A stretch of 64,000 nt of DNA from Psychroserpens sp. Hel_I_66 (GTDB lineage Bacteria; Bacteroidota; Bacteroidia; Flavobacteriales; Flavobacteriaceae), in NCBI RefSeq assembly GCF_000799465.1, contig NZ_JUGU01000001.1, positions 2,934,501 through 2,998,500 on the forward strand. Reading direction: 5' to 3'. The notes beneath the pieces were generated by a model. That model was not told the DNA's origin and made no database searches. It saw only the letters and a program-made list of their open reading frames with translations. This document shows, one piece after another, positions 55,155 to 62,896 of the stretch (its first letter is position 1; each line of letters opens with the position of its first letter). A program made the translations under genes and the position numbers.

Positions 55155-55916
55155 ATGACTTTTACAATTATAACAGCTACTTACAACAGTGAAAAGACGA
55201 TAGCAAGATCTCTAGACTCATTGCTCAATCAAACATTATTAGATTTTGAGTATATTATAATTGACGGAAATTCTAAGGATGGTACTTTAAATATCTTAAA
55301 ATCGTATGAGTCTAAATTCAAAGAAAAGGGTTTAACATTTGCTTGGTTCTCTGAACCTGATTCGGGTATATATGACGCATGGAACAAGGGTCTCAAATAC
55401 GCTAAAGGCGATTGGATTTCTTTTTTAGGTTCTGATGATTACTACTTAAATGATGCCTTAGAAAATTATTTTAAATTGCTCAGTATTAGTGATAAACCAT
55501 TAGATTGGATTTACTCCAACGTCTTGTTTGTTAAAGGCGAAAACAATAAAAGGCTTTTAAATTCAGTTTGGAGTTGGAAAGATTTCCGAAGAAATATAAA
55601 AATAACTCCTGCACACGTTGGGTCATTTCACAATAAGTTGTTCTTTAAAACCTACGGAGTATATGATACAACTTATAAAATAGCTGGTGATTACGAAATT
55701 TTATTAAGACCCAAGAGTCATTTAAAAACTGCTAAAATTGAAATTACAACAGCAATTATGGATGGTGGTGGAGTGAGCAATAATATGATTAAAAAAGTTT
55801 TTGGAGAAACACTAAGAGCTAAAAGAGAAACAGGAGGAGTGAGTTTATTCCTTTGTTACTTTGATTATTATATGTCACTTCTAAAGTTTAAAATTAAGAG
55901 TATATTGAATCGCTAA
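55155..55916 (+). CDS. Family 2 glycosyltransferase (WcaA/WbbD-like)
   Basis: The 253-residue protein has FTIITATYNSEKTIARSLDSLLNQTLLDFEYIIIDGNS, then FSEPDSGIYDAWNKGLKYAKGDWISFLGSDDYY, the compact GT2 set seen in colanic-acid and O-antigen clusters. The conserved GIYDAMNKG-like motif is GIYDAWNKG. It lies 19 bases after the sulfotransferase gene. One dispersed motif at 55584, the only exact copy in the distal locus, is inside it. Confidence 0.88.
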   Translation: MTFTIITATYNSEKTIARSLDSLLNQTLLDFEYIIIDGNSKDGTLNILKSYESKFKEKGLTFAWFSEPDSGIYDAWNKGLKYAKGDWISFLGSDDYYLNDALENYFKLLSISDKPLDWIYSNVLFVKGENNKRLLNSVWSWKDFRRNIKITPAHVGSFHNKLFFKTYGVYDTTYKIAGDYEILLRPKSHLKTAKIEITTAIMDGGGVSNNMIKKVFGETLRAKRETGGVSLFLCYFDYYMSLLKFKIKSILNR

Positions 55917-55954
55917 ATATAGTTATTTGCCAATAAAAGATTAGCTTGCAATTA

Positions 55955-57220
55955 ATGAAGATAAAATTAGATTTCATACAGAAAACAGTCTTAGCAGGTC
56001 TTCTGATTGCTCCACCATTAATATTCTCTATCGAAGTAAATATTATTTTAATTTCTTTGGTTTCTTTTTTTGTATTTGCAAATATAAGCAGCTTGTATAC
56101 TAAAGCATTAATAAACTTAATAGCGCCTCTAGTAGTAATTTTTTTAATTGCTATTTTCTCCTCTATTTTCTTTTCAAGTAAAATTTTTGATATTATTAAA
56201 GACCTCTTTTTTTTAGCAAAACCCGTGCTATACATTATTGTTGGATATTATTTGGTTAGTAAAATTAAAAGTAAAGATTACTTATTTAGAGTTATAATAT
56301 ATTCAGGTGTATTTTTTGCAATTATTCATTTGTGCCTAACCATATATTTTTTAATGGGCCATGATTTTAATGTCAATAGAGTAAGGGACTTTGCTGGACG
56401 AGGAAATGCGCTAGAAGTATTTGCACTTATCATACTATTGTCAAAAAAAGGAAAAATTCTATTTCATTTCAAATCAAAATATAAAAAGCTCATTATTACT
56501 CTACTAATTGTATCTTTTATTTTTTATTTTTCAAGAACAATTACCGTCTCATTTATAATTTTATTTTTAGCTATAAATGGTTATTTGGCCATCACTAGGA
56601 AGGGCCTGTTTTACATGTTTGGCTTTTTTATTTCTGTGATATTATTTTATGCTTATTTATTTTCTACAGACCTTGAACGAGGAGCAGATGGTATTGAAGG
56701 TTTTCTGTATAAGATAAAAATTGCTCCTGCCGAGATATTTTCGTCGGAGATTGATGTAGAAGATCATAGAGACTTATGGGATCATTGGAGAGCATATGAG
56801 GCTAAAAAAGCATTTGAACAATTAGAAGATACACCTTGGAGTTTGGGAATATTACATGGAAAAGGTGTTGGGTCACTAGTAGATCTTGAGTTTCTGGCAC
56901 CTTTAGATCGAGATGGAATCCGCTATATTACTACGCTTCACAACGGTTACGCCTATATTGCTTTCAAAGCAGGTGTTTTAGGACTTGCATCTTTTCTTGT
57001 ATTTCTTTTAATGCTATATTTTCAAGTGTATAAAAAAGAAAAAAATAATAAAGCTAGAATTATTAATAATCTCTTATCTGGAATTGCTATTTATTACCTA
57101 TTTATCACATTAATTGTTTCTGGAGTTTACAACCCAAGAGATTTTGGTGGATTAATAATTGGAGGACTTTTATATTTAAACTATTATTACACCTCAAATA
57201 ATACGTTAAAGGATGCTTGA
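55955..57220 (+). CDS. O-antigen polymerase-like (Wzy) membrane protein
   Basis: ATG at 55955 (MKIKLDF) is preferred over an upstream TTG. The 421-residue protein has about ten to twelve hydrophobic helices and a large periplasmic loop at about residues 240-330 (DLERGADGIEGF to ITTLHNGYAYIAFKAG). The loop-plus-HNGYAYIAFKAG pattern resembles Wzy/O-antigen ligase proteins. It would polymerise repeat units on the outer face of the inner membrane. Assignment as polymerase rather than ligase is by context. Confidence 0.75.
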   Translation: MKIKLDFIQKTVLAGLLIAPPLIFSIEVNIILISLVSFFVFANISSLYTKALINLIAPLVVIFLIAIFSSIFFSSKIFDIIKDLFFLAKPVLYIIVGYYLVSKIKSKDYLFRVIIYSGVFFAIIHLCLTIYFLMGHDFNVNRVRDFAGRGNALEVFALIILLSKKGKILFHFKSKYKKLIITLLIVSFIFYFSRTITVSFIILFLAINGYLAITRKGLFYMFGFFISVILFYAYLFSTDLERGADGIEGFLYKIKIAPAEIFSSEIDVEDHRDLWDHWRAYEAKKAFEQLEDTPWSLGILHGKGVGSLVDLEFLAPLDRDGIRYITTLHNGYAYIAFKAGVLGLASFLVFLLMLYFQVYKKEKNNKARIINNLLSGIAIYYLFITLIVSGVYNPRDFGGLIIGGLLYLNYYYTSNNTLKDA

Positions 57221-57252
57221 CAAGCTTTTAACCATTAGAATTTTAGCAAATA

Positions 57253-57933
57253 ATGCTTAAAAACATACTACAAGAGCTACTTATTAAGTTTGGTAAATCA
57301 TATTCTTTGGACGAAAAGATCTCAAATAAATTGATTCTATCTTTCTTGTTTTCAAGACTATTTATGATGTTAAGAGGTATATTTAAAACAAAAAGAAAAG
57401 TTTTTGTTGGATCCAAGACTCAAATATTAAATTCAAAAAATTTTAAGTTTGGACATAGTTGCACAATTGAGAAAAATGTATTTATAGACTGTTATGCAAG
57501 TAAAGAAATAACTTTTGGTAATGTGGTAAAAATTGGGGCCTTTTCAACAATTAGCACTACTAGTCATTTATCTAAATATGGGATTGGTTTAGAAATAGGA
57601 AATAACTCTGCTGTAGGTGAATATTCATATTTTGGATGCTCAGGAGGGATAAAAATAGGCAATGATGTAATAATGGGACAGTATATTAGTTTTCATTCAG
57701 AAAATCACATCTTCTCTAATACAAATCAGCTTATTAGAGAACAAGGAGTGACATCAATTGGTATAGAACTAGGGAATAACATTTGGGTAGGTTCTAAGGC
57801 TACATTTTTAGACGGTTGTAAAATTGGAGACAACTCTGTAGTCGCAGCAGGTTCTGTTGTAAAGGACGTATTTCCCCCAAACGTAGTAATTGGCGGTGTA
57901 CCTGCAAAAATAATCAAACAAATCAATGCCTAA
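57253..57933 (+). CDS. Hexapeptide-repeat acyltransferase (WcaF/LbH type)
   Basis: The 226-residue protein has a left-handed beta-helix with hexad repeats. They run from about residue 70 through IGNNSAVGEYSYFGCSGGIKIGNDVIMGQYISFHSENH and GNNIWVGSKATFLDGCKIGDNSVVAAGSVV, ending PPNVVIGGVPAKIIK. It resembles WcaF- or VatD-type O-acetyltransferases that modify sugars with acetyl-CoA. It overlaps the next gene by 8 bases. Confidence 0.87.
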   Translation: MLKNILQELLIKFGKSYSLDEKISNKLILSFLFSRLFMMLRGIFKTKRKVFVGSKTQILNSKNFKFGHSCTIEKNVFIDCYASKEITFGNVVKIGAFSTISTTSHLSKYGIGLEIGNNSAVGEYSYFGCSGGIKIGNDVIMGQYISFHSENHIFSNTNQLIREQGVTSIGIELGNNIWVGSKATFLDGCKIGDNSVVAAGSVVKDVFPPNVVIGGVPAKIIKQINA

Positions 57934-59089
57934 AACCATACTTTACATACATCAATCTGCAGAACTTTATGGCTCAGATAAAGCTCTATTCTATTTGGTT
58001 AAAGGTATTTCTGCAAAACAAAAATTTAATCCCATCATAGTGCTTCCAAATGACGGTCCATTAAAGGACCTTTTAGAAAGCCATAATATAAGGGTCATTA
58101 TATTTCCTGTTATTAAAGTATCAAGAAGTATGTTCAAACCGTTAGCATTGATCAAGCTTCCTTTTACCATATTAAGAACAACCAAGGGCTTGAATAAAAT
58201 CTTAAAAAATGAATCAATTGACCTTATTCATTCTAATACATTGGCGGTTTTGTTAGGTGGATTTTACGCAAGACGTTACAAAATTAAACATATATGGCAC
58301 GTACATGAAATAATAAAGAAACCAAAAATAGTTAGTTTTTTTTATCCTTTAATAGTAAGGTTACTGTCACAACAAGTTGTTTTTAACTCTAAAGCGTCAA
58401 AGGATTTTTTATGTAAAGACAATAAAGCTTTAGAAGAGAAATCTATAGTTAACTTAAATGGTATTGATAGAGATGTTTTTTTTACCTCTGAAAAAGAAAT
58501 AATTAAAACCAGAAACAAATTATTTAATGCAAATAAAGATGATATAGTTTTAGCTCTTGTAGGAAGGATTAGCAAGTGGAAAGGACAACATCTATTATTG
58601 GATGCATTCGTCAAGTGTAGAGTCAAATATAAGAACCTTAGATTGATTTTTGTAGGTTCAGCCCCTCCAAATCAAGAGCATTTATTAGAAGATTTAAATA
58701 ATAAAATTGAAATTTATAATTTGCAAGAGTATTGTAAAATCATACCTTTCAGAAAAAACATATGGAATATATGGGATAGTATAGACATTGCGGTCGTACC
58801 CTCAACAGAGCCAGAACCTTTTGGTTTGGTTGCATTAGAAGCAATGTTAGCAAAAAAACCAGTTATAGCTGCAAAACATGGTGGTTTAAAAGAAATCGTA
58901 GATGAAGATAAAACAGGTTTTTTCTTTAAACCAAATGACAGTAAAGACCTTTCAAAAGTTATTAAACAATTAGTAGAAGATAAATCTAGAATAATTGATT
59001 TAGGTTTAAAGGGTAGTGAAAAAGCTATAAAAGATTTTTCATTGACTAGACATATCAATCAATTTGTCCAAATTTATGATAAGATGTAA
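57926..59089 (+). CDS. Family 4 glycosyltransferase
   Basis: The 387-residue protein is a GT-B enzyme. Its N-terminal domain has ILYIHQSAELYGSDKALFYL and HIWHVHEI. Its C-terminal domain has LVGRISKWKGQHLLLDAF and VVPSTEPEPFGLVALEAMLAKKPVIAAKHGG, the GT4 retaining glycosyltransferase signature (E-x7-E). It adds a sugar to the lipid-linked unit. It overlaps the acetyltransferase gene. Confidence 0.9.
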   Translation: MPKTILYIHQSAELYGSDKALFYLVKGISAKQKFNPIIVLPNDGPLKDLLESHNIRVIIFPVIKVSRSMFKPLALIKLPFTILRTTKGLNKILKNESIDLIHSNTLAVLLGGFYARRYKIKHIWHVHEIIKKPKIVSFFYPLIVRLLSQQVVFNSKASKDFLCKDNKALEEKSIVNLNGIDRDVFFTSEKEIIKTRNKLFNANKDDIVLALVGRISKWKGQHLLLDAFVKCRVKYKNLRLIFVGSAPPNQEHLLEDLNNKIEIYNLQEYCKIIPFRKNIWNIWDSIDIAVVPSTEPEPFGLVALEAMLAKKPVIAAKHGGLKEIVDEDKTGFFFKPNDSKDLSKVIKQLVEDKSRIIDLGLKGSEKAIKDFSLTRHINQFVQIYDKM

Positions 59090-59115
59090 TTTTATCCGAA
59101 AATGAAAGAATTATA

Positions 59116-60213
59116 ATGAAAATAGGAATATTAGGAACAAGAGGCATACCAAACCACTATGGAGGATTTGAACAATTTACAGAGTTTTTTGCTGTTTATC
59201 TTGCCCAAAAAGGATATGATATATACGTTTATAGTTCCAGCCTGCATAAATACAAACAAAAAACATTTAAAGGCGTTAAATTAATTCATTGTAAAGATCC
59301 AGAAGACAAACTAGGAACTTTTGGCCAGTTTATTTACGATTTCAATTGCATCAAAGACTCTAAAGAACGTGACTTTGACGTCTTATTACAATTAGGATAT
59401 ACAAGTAATACCATCTGGCACAGGTTACTTCCCAAAAAACCTGTAATTATTAGTAACATGGATGGTCTCGAGTGGAAACGTTCTAAATATTCTCCACCAG
59501 TAAGACGATTTTTAAAATATGCTGAAAGATTAGCGGTTAAATCTAGTGATTTCTTAATATCAGATTCTGTAGGAATACAAAACTATTTAAAAAAAGAATA
59601 TAATGCAGATTCTGAATATATAGCTTATGGTGCAGAATTATTTGAAAATCCAAACATAGAGGTTTTAAAACATTATGATGTAGAAGCCTCTAATTATAAT
59701 ATGTTAATCGCGAGATTTGAACCAGAAAATAACTTGGAAATAATTTTAGATGGTGCAGCATTATCTAACAAAAAAATACCATTTCTAGTTGTTGGTAAAC
59801 ACGATGTAAATAAGTTTGGAGCATATCTTAAAAATAAATTTAAAGATGTAGACCACATCAGGTTTATGGGAGGTATTTATAACATAGAACATTTAAATAA
59901 TTTAAGGTTCTACTCAAAATTATATTTTCATGGCCATTCGGTAGGAGGAACCAATCCTTCTTTATTAGAAGCAATGGCATCTAAAGTTTTAATGATTGCT
60001 CATAACAATGAGTTCACAAAGTCAATTTTAGGGGATGATGCTTTTTATTTCAGCAATAAAAAAGACGTTAAAAACCACATAGAATCACTTAAAAAAGATG
60101 ATCATTTAGACAAAATAGAAAACTGTTATAAAAAAATAGAGAACAATTTTAAGTGGGAACTAATCAATAAAAAGTATTTGGATTTTTTACATGAATGCGT
60201 TAAAAAGAATTAA
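59116..60213 (+). CDS. DUF1972-type glycosyltransferase (rhamnosyltransferase-like)
   Basis: The 365-residue GT-B protein starts MKIGILGTRGIPNHYGGFEQ, the signature of DUF1972-containing glycosyltransferases, many annotated as rhamnosyltransferases. Later segments are YTSNTIWHRLLPKKPVIISNMDGLEWKRSKY and the C-terminal GHSVGGTNPSLLEAMASKV. With rmlACD in the cluster, transfer of rhamnose is a reasonable guess. It overlaps the next gene by 23 bases. Confidence 0.88.
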   Translation: MKIGILGTRGIPNHYGGFEQFTEFFAVYLAQKGYDIYVYSSSLHKYKQKTFKGVKLIHCKDPEDKLGTFGQFIYDFNCIKDSKERDFDVLLQLGYTSNTIWHRLLPKKPVIISNMDGLEWKRSKYSPPVRRFLKYAERLAVKSSDFLISDSVGIQNYLKKEYNADSEYIAYGAELFENPNIEVLKHYDVEASNYNMLIARFEPENNLEIILDGAALSNKKIPFLVVGKHDVNKFGAYLKNKFKDVDHIRFMGGIYNIEHLNNLRFYSKLYFHGHSVGGTNPSLLEAMASKVLMIAHNNEFTKSILGDDAFYFSNKKDVKNHIESLKKDDHLDKIENCYKKIENNFKWELINKKYLDFLHECVKKN

Positions 60214-61450
60214 AACTAAGATCAATTCTCTTGAGTTTTTGATGTACTTACTAGGTATTTCATTGTCAACATTATTGATAGGTTATGCTCCAAGTGGAAT
60301 AGCACTTGGGCTTTTTGTCTTTTTCTCAATACGATATGCTTTTTTAAATAGAATAGGTTTTAAAATCCAACTTCCGTTATTGCTACCAGTTTTGTTATAT
60401 ATTCTATTTGTATTGTCTATGATATGGTCTGTAGATAGAGCGCAAACTCTTAAAGGTCTAGAGCGAACAGTCTCGCTTCTTCTAGTGCCAATTGCTTTTG
60501 CCATAATTCCAAAGATAAATAAAAAAGAATTTAAAATTGTATTGAGCCTATTTACTGTTTCCAACTTTATGATTGGATGTTTTTTTTTAGTTGTAGCAAC
60601 TTTTAATTATATAAAAACCAAAACATTAGATGCTTTTACTTATCATGATCTTGTTTCAATTTTCGATTTGAACGCCATCTATGTTTCGTTAATATTTGCT
60701 ACAAGTTTATTTTATTTAGTGTCCCTAAAGAACCGCACATTAATGAATAAAATCATGATAGTGTTCTTTTTACTCTTTCTTTTTTTACTGTCCTCAAAAA
60801 CTATACTATTTGTCATTTGCATTGGAATATTAATTTATTTGTTCAGTTTTAGATTCTCAAAGCTCAACAGAAAAAAAATGCTAGTATCTTCTATAATAGC
60901 AATTTTTATCATTGGTATAAGCTCAATAACACTTTCTGAGCGTTTTCTATTTGAAAAACACAGCAGATTCAACGAAGTACTTGAGAAAGATTATTTTGGC
61001 AAGGTTTACTATTGGACAGGAAGTTCTATACGCTTATTTCAACTTAGAATTTTAAAAGAGCAAATAGAAGAAGAAAAAATTTTATTGGGAGGATTTGGTT
61101 TATTTGCCTCTAAACAAAATATGGTGCAACGACACAAAGATTATGATACTTACTTTAAGTTTCACCATTATAATTACCATAACCAATATGCGCAAATAGT
61201 ATCTGAAGTTGGGATTTTTGGATTGATTAGCATAATTTCAATTTTATTGAGCTGTTTATTGAGAGGAATAAAATCAAAAGATTATCTATTAATTATGTTT
61301 AGTATAATGATGATTTTTGTGTTTTTTACTGAAAGTATTTTATGGAGACAGAGAGGACTTTTTTTATTTATAATCTTATATTGCTTACTATATAGGATTT
61401 CATCTCAAGCTCAAAAGATTAACCCTAATATAAAGTCCTTTAAAACTTGA
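60191..61450 (+). CDS. O-antigen ligase/polymerase-family membrane protein
   Basis: The 419-residue protein has about ten hydrophobic segments and a periplasmic loop with LGGFGLFASKQNMVQRHKDY, then FHHYNYHNQYAQIVSEVGIFGLISI. The H-N-x-Y and EVG-IFGL pattern matches the WaaL/Wzy_C superfamily. Since another polymerase-like gene lies upstream, this may be the ligase or the polymerase; the sequence alone does not decide. It begins within the preceding glycosyltransferase gene. Confidence 0.8.
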   Translation: MNALKRIKTKINSLEFLMYLLGISLSTLLIGYAPSGIALGLFVFFSIRYAFLNRIGFKIQLPLLLPVLLYILFVLSMIWSVDRAQTLKGLERTVSLLLVPIAFAIIPKINKKEFKIVLSLFTVSNFMIGCFFLVVATFNYIKTKTLDAFTYHDLVSIFDLNAIYVSLIFATSLFYLVSLKNRTLMNKIMIVFFLLFLFLLSSKTILFVICIGILIYLFSFRFSKLNRKKMLVSSIIAIFIIGISSITLSERFLFEKHSRFNEVLEKDYFGKVYYWTGSSIRLFQLRILKEQIEEEKILLGGFGLFASKQNMVQRHKDYDTYFKFHHYNYHNQYAQIVSEVGIFGLISIISILLSCLLRGIKSKDYLLIMFSIMMIFVFFTESILWRQRGLFLFIILYCLLYRISSQAQKINPNIKSFKT

Positions 61451-61505
61451 TTTGCTAAACGAGTTGGAATCTACCTTTCAATTAGTGATATTTTATATAT
61501 TAAAT

Positions 61506-61513
61506 TATATTTG
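61506..61513 (+). promoter_or_regulatory. -7 element upstream of the priming transferase gene
   Basis: TATATTTG matches TAnnTTTG and lies 22 bases before the ATG at 61536, in a gap of 85 bases, so the transferase may have its own promoter. No clear -33 TTTG is seen. Confidence 0.5.
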
Positions 61514-61535
61514 CCCTATAGAAATATGAATTTAT

Positions 61536-62879
61536 ATGGCAAAAGAAGCAGGATACTCTAGTTTAATAAGGCCCTCTTTATATACCTTAGATTTATTGAT
61601 TATAACCATTTTGTCATTCTTCTTCTTGACCGAAAATTTAATTGATATTGCTTTAGTTGTAACATTTTGGTTTATTTTATCAATGTTATTTTCTTTTTAT
61701 GAGGTCTATAGATTTACCAAAATAATTAAGATAATCTCTCTTCTTTTTAAGCAAACTCTTTTATTTTCATTGGTGATAATGTCATATCTTTATATCAACC
61801 AACAATATATATATTCGGCAGTTATATTAAAGTATTTTTTTTTAATTCTAGTTGTTCTTTTTAGTTGGCGGTTGATAATTTTTTTTCTATTTAGAAAATA
61901 TAGAGTAGTTACAGGTAGCAATTATAAGAGAGTTGTTATCATTGGTGCAAACAAATCAACTAAAAATCTGCAAGATTTTTTCAATAAACAACCCGCATAT
62001 GGCTATAAGTTTATGGGTTTTTTTACTGATTTAGAAAACCAAGAAAAAAAGGGAACTATCAAAGAAAGTTTTGATTACATAATTAATAATAATATTGACG
62101 AAATATACTGTTCTATTAAAGATTTACCTATCAACACGGTAAAAGAGTTCATTGAATTTTGTGATGTAAAATTAAAAACGCTAAAATTCATACCAGATAA
62201 CAAGGGCTTATTTGCTAAAAATCTACATTTAGATTACTATAATATTACACCCATCCTTTCTTTGAGAGCTGTTCCTCTTGATGATCCTTTAAAAAGTGGT
62301 TTAAAAAGAGGTTTTGATATTATTTTCTCTCTTTTTATAATATGCTTTCTCCTTTCGTGGTTAATACCTATTTTAGGCCTTATTATAATGTTAGAAAGTA
62401 AAGGGCCCATTTTTTTTCAGCAGAATAGACCAGGAATTAACGAAAGAGGATTTTTATGCTACAAATTTCGGTCTATGAGTATAAATTCTAGATCAGAAGA
62501 ATCAGCGACAAGAAATGATTTGAGAGTAACGAAAGTTGGAAAGTTCATTAGAAGAACAAGTATAGATGAGCTACCGCAATTTTTTAACGTATTATTTGGC
62601 TCAATGTCTGTAGTTGGACCAAGGCCTCATTTATGGAAACAAAACGAATTGTATGGCACCAAAATCTCAAAATATATGGTTAGACATGTTGTTAAACCTG
62701 GAGTGACTGGATTAGCTCAGGTTAGTGGTTATAGAGGGGAAATAGAAAAAAGAGATGATATAGTCAATAGAACAAAATATGATATATTTTACATTGAAAA
62801 TTGGTCATTACTCTTAGATTTTAATATTATTGCACGAACCATTTTAAACATCTTCAAGGGAGAAGAAAAAGCTTATTAA
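61536..62879 (+). CDS. Undecaprenyl-phosphate sugar phosphotransferase (WcaJ/WbaP type)
   Basis: The 447-residue protein has four to five N-terminal membrane helices and a central Rossmann-like CoA-binding-type domain (RVVIIGANKSTKNL). A C-terminal bacterial sugar transferase domain starts KRGFDIIFSLFIICFLLSW. The catalytic region reads FFQQNRPGINERGFLCYKFRSM, then FIRRTSIDELPQFFNVLFGSMSVVGPRPH and VKPGVTGLAQVSGYRGE. It starts repeat-unit synthesis by placing a sugar phosphate on undecaprenyl phosphate. The sugar may be glucose, galactose or a related hexose. Confidence 0.93.
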   Translation: MAKEAGYSSLIRPSLYTLDLLIITILSFFFLTENLIDIALVVTFWFILSMLFSFYEVYRFTKIIKIISLLFKQTLLFSLVIMSYLYINQQYIYSAVILKYFFLILVVLFSWRLIIFFLFRKYRVVTGSNYKRVVIIGANKSTKNLQDFFNKQPAYGYKFMGFFTDLENQEKKGTIKESFDYIINNNIDEIYCSIKDLPINTVKEFIEFCDVKLKTLKFIPDNKGLFAKNLHLDYYNITPILSLRAVPLDDPLKSGLKRGFDIIFSLFIICFLLSWLIPILGLIIMLESKGPIFFQQNRPGINERGFLCYKFRSMSINSRSEESATRNDLRVTKVGKFIRRTSIDELPQFFNVLFGSMSVVGPRPHLWKQNELYGTKISKYMVRHVVKPGVTGLAQVSGYRGEIEKRDDIVNRTKYDIFYIENWSLLLDFNIIARTILNIFKGEEKAY

Positions 62880-62896
62880 ATTTTAAATTTTAGATT

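Larger units (their letters stand above)
2885..55593. repeat. Dispersed 10-mer family TTCCGAAGAA / TTCTTCGGAA (21 exact copies)
   Basis: Copies reading TTCCGAAGAA on the plus strand start at 5888, 9407, 15636, 18632, 22740, 22828, 25175, 26928, 33441, 38936, 46100, 48484 and 55584. Copies reading TTCTTCGGAA start at 2885, 8614, 11728, 18566, 25687, 26721, 30852 and 45464. Most extend to TTTCCGAAGAAA. Ten further sites match 9 of 10 (4778, 10234, 12074, 14692, 28679, 29227, 32521, 36890, 38179, 38571). Nineteen copies are in genes, in all six reading phases, and two are intergenic. The function is unknown; an uptake-signal-like role is one reading. Confidence 0.85.
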
